DNA of 64,000 bases from Ectocarpus siliculosus (taxonomy: Eukaryota; Sar; Phaeophyceae; Ectocarpales; Ectocarpaceae), in NCBI GenBank assembly GCA_000310025.1, contig FN649726.1, positions 2,092,546-2,156,545 on the forward strand. Reading direction: 5' to 3'. Below the pieces are notes generated by a model. That model searched no databases, was not told the DNA's origin, and was given only the letters and a program-made list of their open reading frames with translations. Shown piece by piece: positions 11,992 through 22,225 of this stretch. A program made the position numbers and the translations under genes. Position 1 is the first letter of the stretch, and the number at the start of each line of letters is the position of its first letter.

Positions 11992-13194
11992 TTATTTCTT
12001 TTGATGTTTCAACCGCGCCCTCCCCGAAATAAGTTCTGCGAGCTGCTCCGGATCGTCCGGTGCTCTCTTGATGTCGTCCGACAGAAACCCCACGAGGTAG
12101 AGCCACTTGCACAAGGTCGATCGTCTCAAGTACAGCGGTTCGGGAGGGACCCCGTTGTCGGGGTCACCTTGGTGCAACTGCACCAGCCAGCAAAAGCAAG
12201 CAGGAGGAAATGCGGTGCGTTCGCGAGAACGAGCACGCGAACAAACAGCGCGGGAGACGAAATAGCCGATGAGCGAAAGCGAGGAAAGTGAACAGAGGCA
12301 GAGCATTCAACAGTGGACGGATGACAAACACACACAACAAGCCACGCATAAGGCCTGGGGCGGGTAGACTACCCAACCAGCACGATTGTTCTATAAGACA
12401 CGCTCCTGCATGTTTTCCTTCCTTAGTACCATCAGCTTTGACTTGACTCAAAGCAAACTCACAGGAAGTTTGGTTTCGTTGCACACAAACACAACTAACG
12501 CCTGGGAGACAACACCTACAAGCAACACTGCCATATGTCTGTTCTCCGATCAAGGAAATCGTACCCCGCCTCACGTCCCTGACGCAAACAGCCCCGACAA
12601 CACCCTCTGAACAACCGCGAAGGATCCCGGCACGCGGTCCCAAAACACACACGTGCGGCACGCAGTCGGGAGAGAGAGGGCCACCACAAACAGCTGGTAG
12701 TTAAGACCTCTGCTGTGGTTTCGGTAACCGAACCCACTGTGCACACAGTGGAATGGTAACCCAACCCATACACCAGCTCTCACCCTTTTCGCCTCGCCTC
12801 CGTACACGGTCTCCACTATCACCTCCAGCCCGTCGAGCAGATCCGGGTCGTCCGGAAAGTCTGCTTGCAAGGCCTCCACCAAGCCCTCCGCCGAGCTCAA
12901 GTCCGGGGGCGTTGCTCCAGGAAACGAGGCCGACCACCCCCGGCGCACCCCCGGCCGGCCACTCTCCTCCTCCTCCTCGCCCTCGACCGGGTAGCCCTGG
13001 TACACGGCCATGATCGTGTTCGCCTGCTCCCAGTCGGTGTTGCCCTCCATCAAGTCCAGCAGGAAGCGGTACCGGGCGAAGTCGGACGTTAGGTCCGCCT
13101 GCATCTGTTCCGCCTTGTCCGAGGTGAGACAGAACGCGTCGCTGCTGTCCTCGGCCGCGGACGATATTTTCGGTCCGGTGGCACCGGTCGTCAT
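11992..13194 (-). CDS. Unrecognised two-exon protein, about 197 residues
   Basis: I do not recognise this family. Exon 1 (13194-12784) starts at an ATG with A at -3 and encodes MTTGATGPKISSAAEDSSD, then an acidic helix-rich segment (ARYRFLLDLMEGNTDWEQAN), an EEEEE stretch, and FPDDPDLLDGLEVIVETVYG. Its donor GTGAGA follows AAA AGG at phase 0. Exon 2 (12177-11992) starts after GGTGCAG and encodes LHQGDPDNGVPPEPLYLRRS, then a basic tail ending KHQKK and TAA. The protein has no signal peptide or membrane segment that I can see. The region just above the ATG is pyrimidine-rich with no AG acceptor, so the ATG is taken as the true start. It could be lineage-specific. Confidence 0.6.
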
Positions 13195-13554
13195 CGTTCC
13201 CCCGGGTGGTAGTGACAACACAGAGCCAAATCACAGCAAACAGACACAAAAAGCGTGAACCAGGTTGCCGGGAGATAGTGGTTTGGTGGGAAACAGGTGG
13301 TCCGCGGCTAGCCACGGCTTCATCTGCGAGGTTGATGATCCAACGGAATAATCAAGCAATGAGGTTCCCAGCAGATGCCTTGGTCGTTCTTTGGTGGCAC
13401 AGGCATCAGGCACACAACCGTTCTTGAAGCCTATTTTGGCTTTTCACGTGCCGCCAACCAAACTGCCCTTGTTCGGCGTGTCTGTCCGGCCAATGCAGCT
13501 GTGTACTGCCAACATATTCGCGACACAATCCAGACAGCAGTACTGTACGACCCG
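13195..13554. other. Short spacer between two same-strand genes
   Basis: About 360 bases separate the start codon of the gene ending at 11992 from the stop codon of the gene above it. It should hold the 5' UTR and promoter of the former and the 3' UTR of the latter. Nothing specific is seen except one ACAGCAGTA motif at 13534-13542. Confidence 0.5.
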
Positions 13555-13824
13555 TCATTGAAGCCAAACTACAACACACCCAGCGGAGGGCAGGGTCTTG
13601 GGGGCCTTGGCGCTGCAGCCGCTCGTCTCCGCTCCCATCTTCTCCATCAGGAAGTCCGACACAAGGTTGGCGATGTCCCACGCCCCAACGAACGCGTCCC
13701 CCATGTCGAACTGCTCCATCGCTGACCCCATGTCTAGCACCAGGGTGGTCATGTCAGTGTCGCCCTGCCATTCAGTGATATATCCGCCGCGTGCGGAAGA
13801 AACGTGCCGACGACGACGGACAAT

Positions 13825-13866
<42 letters not shown>

Positions 13867-14678
13867 AACTGCAGTCAAGCAAGAGATAGCACAAAACTGC
13901 TCTTTCCATTCGTGGACGGTTAGCATCTCGATGGGTTGGTCGGCACATGACTTAGAGGGGTGTCGGGGCAAGGACGCAGTCAACGCTTCCACGTGCAGTT
14001 CTTTCGCCTTGTGCCTCGAGCGGGGCTCGCTGAAACGTTGTGAGATCAAGAAAGGGGTGGCACGAGCTTGCTGCAAGGCCATTCGACGACACTCGGGACA
14101 AGGCATTCGTGTCTTGGGGGAGTGTGTTTGGTCTCGCTGCCATGAAAATGAACGATAATCGCATATCACTCGAAAATGTGAGGTTGCTTGAACTGCCTCC
14201 TATCGGCCAATTGGAGACCCGGTCAACAAGAGATTTACCTCAAATACGCCCGGGTTACCCACCTCGCAAGGCAGGGAAAAAAAAATGAAAGGCTCAAACC
14301 AGGCACCGAAAGACGCAAACAAACGGTGGCGCGACGAGCACAACTGATCGACGACAACACAAGCACTGACGGACATAACCACTACGACAACAACAACATC
14401 GACAATGGCACCCTACAAGCCAACCTGTTTATCTCCCAAGTCGTCGCATTCCGTACTACACCACCGGCTGGCCGAAATACCTACCGCAAGGTTACCTTTT
14501 CGAACGCGGCGAGGTATAGCCTGGCCACCTCTTCCCCAATGCCCTTGTGGCAGTCTTGCTCTATCCATTCGTCATTCAGATGCTCTCGGATGGACTCGGA
14601 CAAAAATGCCGCGTATTCATCGGCCTTCTCCGCGGGCGGGAGCATGACTCCCCCATCGACCGATTGCTGTACGGCGAA
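13555..14678 (-). CDS. Unrecognised helical protein, 3' two exons
   Basis: I cannot name this protein. Two exons are supported: 14678-14496 and 13764-13555, joined at phase 0 (GAAAAG|GTAACC to GGCAG|GGC). The first encodes FAVQQSVDGG, then EYAAFLSESIREHLNDEWIE and GIGEEVARLYLAAFEK. The second encodes GDTDMTTLVLDMGSAMEQFD, AFVGAWDIANLVSDFLMEKM, and a low-complexity tail ending in VVWLQ and TGA. The pattern is a soluble, acidic, all-helical domain. The first exon has no ATG and opens after a pyrimidine tract ending CCACAAAAG, so at least one upstream exon is missing; I could not find it in 14679-16500. Adjacent same-strand gene at 11992-13194 might be functionally unrelated. Confidence 0.6.
13828..13861 (+). 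repeat. (AG)n microsatellite
   Basis: Roughly 16 AG units in the intron between the two exons of the unnamed minus-strand gene. On the coding strand this is a CT tract ahead of the acceptor, so it may act as an extended polypyrimidine tract. Confidence 0.95.
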
Positions 14679-16530
14679 CTTTTGTGGGCGGAGCGGAGGC
14701 GGGGGGAGAAACGAGGGGCGGACAATGGAGTCAAGAAATACAAGCGCGGCGTGAAACACGTGACCAAGAAGGAAGGTACGGGATATGTTTGTAATTCAAA
14801 CGAAGCGGATCATGCATGGACAAGAGGCAGCAGGGGAGCGCGGTCTCACGGTTAACGCTAGAGGAGCGCCAACTAATACTGTAGCGTGGAGTGCTTGTCT
14901 ACGGCCGGCAAAGGTGAAACGCGTCCGTGATATATTCGAGGCTCTGAATGCTGTACGTGGTCTGCACGAAGTCGATACAAATCACGGCCGCAAGTTGCTG
15001 AAAGAGGGTTATTCTCGTTGCAAAGATCGCATGCGAGAGACACAAGTATCCGAAAACCTTCCTGATCAACGCCGAAATTGTAAAATTGTGATTTGCGCTC
15101 TTCGCACCAAAGACCCAACCGCTGACGCGCCTCTGCCCGCGTTGCGATCGTAGCAGCCCCACGACGACGAAGCGGCGTCATCAACAGCGCGTGGCCTTCT
15201 CCGCGCGACTTGCAGTGGCAACGCACGCTGGGCAGCAGGCGAGGGTGAAGAGCGAGACGCCGAGTTTCGACCCATCTCCGTAGCCCCTCTTGCTGCACAA
15301 GGCGGTGGGTGGTGCACGAAGCCCTTGAGGGCGGCACAGCAGGTTGGACAATAGGATTTGAAGTTATTTGTTGATGGTTATTATCCAGTTGATAGAGTAA
15401 CCATCGCAACTCCCCCCACCTTCCGATCTTTGAAGCTACTCACACTTTGTTTGGAAAGACCGATTCGTGTGACTGAGCTACTGCTGTAAGACTCGGATCG
15501 CGTCCACTTTTCACTTTTTCACAAGGGTCGCCAGTGCCAAGTGGGAAACGCGTCCAAGCGCAGCAGGACATGACCTGTCTGCGCAGAAAAAATGAACGGT
15601 ACGGTGGGAAGGGTTGCCTGTGCCACGAACAGAACCGTACCATATCTCCTGGCTGCAGAAAAGTATTTGGTGATCCGGGTGAAGCACAGGGGGGACAGGA
15701 CCGGTTCACCGGTTGGTCGCCAACATGCGGCATAATCTGTGACTGACATGATACAACGGTATGATCCTTGGCTATTGGACACCAGATATTATCTTTAATC
15801 TCCACCACAAACGGAGCGCTCAAGGCTCAACAAAGACGACTGCCTCATGAAACTGCCACCTCGGAGAGATAGAGTGAGACACATCCCCAGTTTCCTAGCA
15901 TGACACGCTGTCTTCGAAATAACGTCTGACTGCTGTTACGACTCTCCACACGAGCTGTGCGTCAACTACACTGCAACATACTTTCGTTCACAAAACAGCA
16001 GACGGCTTGGTCAAAACTTACCTAAACTAGAAGTCCATCCGGACATTCATCTTTTGGTCCACGAAAGACATAGAGGAACGAGCAATGGAGATGCTGTCGA
16101 CCGTCTGATGTTGATACTGCACCTATTATAGCGGAGGGAGAACACCGCACAGAAAGCATGCACTAAAGCAGCGTTCACGACCAAAATATGAGGTTACTAA
16201 TGTAGCGACAGATTCAGAACGAGGGTTCACCTTCGTCCCCACCACGAGGGCAAGCCCTGTGACTGTCCATAATCGCCTTGCGTCCAGCGCCATGACCTCA
16301 GCGTAGACCACGGTGCAGGCAGAGACAGGAAGGAGAGAAACGAGAGAGACGTGGCGAGGGGGGCCCACAGATGGTACCACCCTTCTCTCCCGATCCCCGC
16401 TCCAGCGATGTTGGGTCCGCGGTATGGAAACCCCCGAAATGGCGATTGTCGATTTTCGAGTGGCTGGTAGCACAGAGACCCTCTCTCCCTCCTCCCTTTT
16501 ACTCTCTGGTTGCCTCAGCCAACTGGAACC
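14679..16530. other. Stretch between divergent genes, no supported gene
   Basis: Should hold missing 5' exon(s) of the minus-strand gene and the promoter of RPS9. Overlapping open frames at 14873-15409 and 15440-15823 (minus) show no domain and no phase-matched splice partners. One TACTGCTGTA motif lies at 15479. No TATA-like element was clear ahead of RPS9. Confidence 0.5.
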
Positions 16531-19500
16531 ATGCCGAAGGTCGGCATCCACCGGAACTGTGAGTTCTTTGGCGTAAACGTTAGATTTTGTGTCCTGCGTG
16601 CCTTTTACGGCGACAAAACGACCCTTTTGAATGGGACGTGTGTGGGTGCTCGTTTCTTGGCCAGAGAGCAAGGAGAGAGAAGACAGAGAGGACAGCCGGG
16701 AAACTCTTGCCGTCCCATCCAAAATTTTGGTTTGTGTACCGTGCATGGGGCAGACGAGCGTTGCTAGCGTGAAACTAGTTCAGTTGTCGAGGTAGACCCT
16801 GTGCAGGGGTGCAAGTACGAAGTGGGTTGTGTTGTGTTAGTTGTTGTCGGCCGTATCTCTCTGCCCTCTCCAGCGGACAGCAGGCTGCAACCATCTCTTT
16901 GCACTTGGCACCATGAGAGACACTGCGTGCGCGTTGAAACAAGTGAATTCGCTGTGTGTGCACTGGCTGGGATGCTTCGTGTGCAGCACATGCCGCAGCT
17001 TTACTCCAACAGCTTCGTCAAAAACTGCCTTCGTATTAGCATTGGCGTTTGTAATGAGTACAAAGATGGACACGCTGTTTTGGGCGCTCTCCCTCCTCTA
17101 CTCCTTTAGTAACAAGGATGTAGCAGAGAAGTCTGTGTCCTCAGCAGTCAACAAACACATCTCCTACCGCGAGCGGGAGATCGTTGATGCCACGTCGGCA
17201 GTCACAGGCCGGCCGGAGGCATGGGCCCGGCGGCAGTGTGCCGATCGACAGCTGCAGCAATTGTGGTCGTTAGCTTGTGGATCCCTCCACTCTGCCATGC
17301 ACCAGTGTTCCTCAACGCCGCAAATGAAGACAACGGCGTAGATCAGTAGACTACAATATTGTAACGCTGACCGCGACAGGTAGCTTTGTGCAAGAGTTCC
17401 AGCAGTCCACTGGTCGGGTTGGTGTAGATTGTCCAGAGCGAACGAGAGGGGTGTGGGTAGAGATAGCCTAGGCGCACCTGTCACATGTTGTGTCATATCT
17501 ACACGATTGGCTAGTCGGGCGCAGTTTCAGCAGTGTGCTGCTGTTGACGCTAGACGCTGCGGTGTGATCGGAGGAAGCTGGTGGACTTGCTGCTCGCCCA
17601 TGAACCGCATGTGTAACGTATGCACATGACCACAAACTAAGGTCCTGACCTGGGGAGCCTTCATCTCGCGGGCTGCCCGTTGAAAGTGAAATGCCACAAT
17701 CGCCAAGTCGCCTAGTTTTCTGACGAAACACTTTGGACTTTGGGCAACTGCTGGAAATCATGGGCTTGAGCGATCGTGCAAGTCAACGACCGCACTGCTC
17801 AATCACCCATGTTCACCAACTACTGGTAAGAATTACACCCTTCTTACGCATGGTCACTGATGCGTCTCTTCCCTCCACTCCCCCTTACGCATCTCGTGTG
17901 GTGCGCCGCGTTGCGTCGCTGTCCTTACTTCGTCGTGAGCAGACCGGAAGACCTTCAAGACCCCCAGGCGGCCGTACGAGAAGGAACGCCTCGACTCGGA
18001 GCTCAAGCTCTGCGGCGAGTACGGCCTCCGATGCAAGCGCGAGATCTGGCGTGTCCAGTTCGCGTTGGCCAAGATCCGTAAGGTGGGTTCAAGGGCCGGG
18101 GCACGCGTGCCGTAGTGAGACTGGAGGAGTGAGAAATACATCGCTCGATCGGACAACGACCGATTGGTTTTTCCTGGTGTGCTCAACGGCAGTGTAGCCG
18201 TCCGTCTGTGTGTGGCGTTCTCGAGGCAAAGTGCCAGTGGTTTTTGCGTCTCTCGCTGGGCAGTTCTGGTGTGCTGATGCATTTGCCCGGTATCTGAATG
18301 TTGTTGTAGTGCAATTTGGCCCCAAGCAACAGAGGGTGGACTGCTCCTGGTGGCACAGTCGGCGTTTTCTCCCCAAAAGTGTAGACCACATGAGAGGAGT
18401 GTGGCGGACTGACTGGACGGGTTATGTTGGGTCGGCTGGTATCATAGGTTGTGAGTGGTTGTTCTCTTTACACGAGGGATTTGCACACCCTTGGAGTGCC
18501 TAGAACCCTGCGTTTTGCTGGGAGGCGGCAGCCCATGCGTTGCGTTGCGGGTGCAGGAGGAGGGTACTGAGCTGGTTGCGGTTGTAAATCCCGTCTGTTG
18601 TTGAGAACAACGTCGTGGCCAGTCGGCCGTTTACAACCTCGAATTTTGTGAAGCCTCGTGCGTAAGGTTCACAGCCCACAAGAGCATGGATTTACAGATC
18701 TCATTTGAACAAAGGGGTCAGCGTAAGAAACAATTTTCACAACAATGGGTGAATCGTACCAATGTAAGTGCCCTACCTTCAGTCCAGCGTCCATACTGTG
18801 TACACAAGCATACGATTGAAGGTAGAAGGCTTAACTTGGCGGTGTTGCCTTTTCAACCGAAGGCCGAGGTGGCGTGCCACCAAGCGTCCCGTTTCTCTTC
18901 CTCAGATGTTTTTTAGAACTATGCCTTGCGTGAACGGTTCCACGAGCGCGTGGACAACCAAGGCGAGGCCCAACGCCGCCAGCATTGATGTATATTCCAG
19001 CGCGATTGTTTCGTCTCGCGACAGAGAAAGCGAGTTCAACTCCAAGCGAAAATGCTGGACATCCCACCTATTAAGATTTCGTCACCCTCTCAGATCTTGT
19101 CAGGTGGGCAGTGATTGTGTTGGCGAACGATACTCAATGATGCCGCCCTTTTCTCCTCCTCTTTCTCGTCATGGCGTGGTTTTGTGGCGTAACATCTTGC
19201 TGATGCTCCTGCCGCCGCTGCTGTAGGCCGCGCGCCAGCTGCTGACGCTCGACACCAAGGACCCCAAGCGCCTGTTCGAGGGCCCCGCCCTGCTGCGCCG
19301 CATGTCCCGGTTCGGTCTCCTCGGCGAGGACGAGAAGGAACTCGACTTCGTGCTTCAGCTCACCACCGAGAAGATGCTTGAGAGGAGGCTTCAGACCAAG
19401 GTGTGTCGTCGCTGTATGGTGCTTGTTTTTGTGGTCGAGTATTTATGTTCCGTGCCGTTGTGTTGCATATCTATCAAAGGTTGGGGTGTGGTTCAGTGGT

Positions 19501-20862
19501 GTGGGGTAGTTGGTTGGGGTGTCTTGGGTGTTGCATCGGATGTGGCGATTGTTTGGTTACACCCAGTGTTTGCGAGGATGTTTAACTACGGAAGCTCCCT
19601 TGGCTGCGGTAGTCCACGTTACGTGCCGCGGCTACAGGCCCGTTTGAAGCTTAGGGTGGTGGAACCATGGTGGCCTACTTGCAGATACGTGCAGCTCTCA
19701 CCTCCGTGTGAGCTTCATACCATGATGAGTATGCCTTTTTTCGATAAAAGCCAACAAGCGCAAGGGTGGATAGTCGTTCTGGTGTAACAAGGCCAAACAT
19801 GGTTTGAGCTCTGCCTGCACGCATGTCGTACAGTGTTTGCCACGGCCGTGGTACTCTGATCTGCCTGGTAGACACGTGAACATTGTTGATGACTCTGTTT
19901 ACACGCGTGTGATGACCGGTTCCACGTTGGCGGGTCTTCCGACCACTTTAACGATACTTGTTAGTTCACTGCAGACACAATGCCCAATTATGTGGTTTGT
20001 TTTGTCTTTGGGTCGATGTGTTATTTGACGAAATATTGCTGATATGCACGTCCTGTGGCTCACAGATATTGCGTGGGTTGCTCGCTACGCCGTCTGGCAC
20101 TTGGATGTCCTTGGAATAACGATGCGGAAGTGACACCTCGTTGCCCGATGTTTCGCTCGCCCTTCACAATTCCTCAGGTATTCAAGCAGGGTCTGGCCAA
20201 GTCTATCCACCACGCCCGTGTGCTGATCAAGCACCGCCACATCCGGTGAGTCCCATATGGTCAAAGTTGTTGCATGGATCGGGAAATCCTTATTTCGTAA
20301 CGTACACCCGGTGGTTGTCCAGTAGTGCAGCGTCCGGTGCTGCGCCTCTACCAGTTTAATCAAACAAGCTACCGAACACCAGCATCGTTTCTTTGTTCTT
20401 TGAGGTGCTCGAGTCAACCCCCTTTTTTGGTCTTCTGAGAAGTCGGCGGCTGCTCGAGGTTCTTGTTCGTTAATGTGTCCAAGCGTGTAGAAATGGGCAG
20501 GACCTTGCAGAGATGTGGGATAGCATGTGTGCACTTTTCTCACGACTTGCTGTGCTTCTCGAGAGGTTGCATCGCCAAATCGTTGAGGTCATGTGCAGCC
20601 GCTGCCGCGATACGGAATGCCTCATTGTCATGCGCTACTCTTCTCTCATTCCTACCCTTCCCTTGCGATGATACCTGTTCCCAACAGCGTGGGCAAGCAG
20701 CTCGTGAACGTGCCCCAGTTCATGGTCCGTATGGACTCCGAGAAGCACATCGACTTCTCCATCACCTCGCCGTACGGCCAGGGACGGCCCGGACGTGTCG
20801 CCCGCAAGCGCGCGGCCAGCAAGGCCGCCGCGGGCGGCGACGACGGCGAGGAGTCGGACTAA
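16531..20862 (+). CDS. RPS9: 40S ribosomal protein S9 (uS4)
   Basis: Small-subunit ribosomal protein that binds 18S rRNA through an S4 domain. Five exons: 16531-16558, 17943-18082, 19227-19400, 20178-20245, 20688-20862, giving 194 residues, the usual size for eukaryotic S9. The 28-base first exon encodes MPKVGIHRN and ends in T; the second starts AC CGG, completing Tyr of [20 protein letters not shown]. Later exons give [42 protein letters not shown], the S4 core [20 protein letters not shown] and [11 protein letters not shown]. The C-terminal tail [13 protein letters not shown] is a lineage-variable extension. Introns are 1384, 1144, 777 and 442 bases. All splice sites are GT..AG and all phases match. 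ATG context AACCATGCC is good. Confidence 0.97.
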
Positions 20863-22225
20863 ATAGGCACGTGGCTTTTTCGGTCGCATGCCTACGAGTG
20901 AGACACACCACGGCAGTGTTTGGAGCCATGCACAACGAGAGGCGCGAATTGGCTGCAGCTGACCTACCACCTCGTCTTGTTCCGGCCGGGACGAAATGTC
21001 GGGGGCAGTGCTAGGCGCCGAAGCGGTCTTGTTGAGGCATTTAGCTTTCCGGTGGAGTAGCAGGACGGTGACGTGGGCTATTTTTAGCCTGTAGCTGCCG
21101 CATTGCGTCGGCGTTTGTTCGATCAGAGGCTGTCGTGGTGGTTGTCGTAGCTTGTTGTGCAGCGATCGGGGGCCACCATCGGTGTGACTTTGTCCCCCCC
21201 GGCTAGTTTGTGTCTTTTCGGGTGTGGATGGAGTCGCGTCAACAAAAGGGAATACAGAGGGCCCTGCGCTAAATGCATTTTGAGCGGGAAAAAATACCTG
21301 TGGTTTTGGCGTTGTCCGCCTCTCGGGATAACGGCGCCCTTTGAGGGTCATTCATCCGCACATCGCCTCGGTGGATGCAAGCAGTGGCAATGTGCCCATT
21401 GCTTCTTCCGGATTCTGTTGGTGGGTGCGTTTCACTTCGAAGCTGTCAACCCGGATGGCGTAACTTCGATGATGAGCAAACAAACGTGGCTTGAGACGGT
21501 CCACTCGCCACGGACACAGTAAGAAAACACGCATTCCTTGAGATGGTTATCGCCGCTTACAGGCAACAACTTCCTTCTCTCTCGCTTTCTCCTTAACTTA
21601 GCGCTTAGATGGAACCCTTCCCTCTCGCTCGTTCTCCAAGGTGCTCATCTTGGGCCGAACATTATATCCGTTAGACGAGTCAAAGAGCGCCGCGTGGGCC
21701 GAGGAACAAAGATTCTGTTAGTCCATGGATCCGACCCACGAGAAGAGGAAGTACGACCGCACATACATGTTCCCATCAGTTAGTGCCAAAACACGCTTTA
21801 CTGCTGTCCCGAGCTTGAATTTCAACAACAAACACAACCCTCTCGTCATGGTGACCGTCAAGAACGCTGATAAGCTTGTCCTCCGTCTTCTAAAGCATAT
21901 GGCGGAGACACGTTTCGTTGGCCTTGCTTTGCGGAAGAACAAACAGGAATCTAAATCTTTCGCGGGCGGAGAGGGGGCGTCTCAATTGGAATATCCGGGG
22001 GGCACCTGTGTTTGGGGCGCCGTGATTGCACTACGAATTGCTGCCCCACAGGCCGCAACAGCAAGCACGACCACGACGATCGGCCGTGCCACGCAGTTTC
22101 TCTGCGCTCGTCTCTCGGTGAGGGCGTTCTTCCGAAGACAAAGCTGTGTTGTGGTCTTTTGGGAGGCATCGGAGATTGGTAAGGGCCGACGCTGAGAGAT
22201 TCAAAAGCAGAGAGAGAGGGGAGAA
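20863..22225. other. Spacer between two plus-strand genes
   Basis: Holds the RPS9 3' UTR and the promoter/5' UTR of the hydrolase. A 156-residue plus-strand frame at 21725-22195 has no recognisable domain and stops just before the hydrolase ATG; I do not support it as a gene. Confidence 0.5.

Noticed and set aside
12701-13315. Alternative 204-codon minus-strand frame
   Set aside because: Overlaps the chosen frame of the unnamed gene; Arg/Gly-rich and lacks a frame-consistent splice to the second exon.
13195-13764. Fusing the two unnamed minus-strand genes into one
   Set aside because: A GT donor exists near the end of the upstream gene, but there is no AG acceptor ahead of the ATG at 13194, only an uninterrupted pyrimidine-rich stretch.
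14873-15409. Minus-strand frames as 5' exons of the gene at 13555
   Set aside because: Two frames are open, but neither has a GT donor at the required phase near its end, and no ATG is well placed.
16126-16746. Minus-strand 206-codon frame
   Set aside because: Antisense across RPS9 exon 1 and flank; Ser/Leu-rich, no domain, no splice partners.
17809-17828. ATG TTC ACC AAC TAC TG|GTAAGA as RPS9 first exon
   Set aside because: Phase does not match exon 2 and would create a stop; the 16531 exon matches both phase and family sequence.
17733-18197. Plus-strand 154-codon frame over RPS9 exon 2
   Set aside because: Out of frame with the ribosomal protein reading; product has no similarity to S9.
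21725-22195. Plus-strand 156-codon frame before the hydrolase
   Set aside because: No domain, stops just before the hydrolase ATG, and no splice evidence; likely 5' flank.
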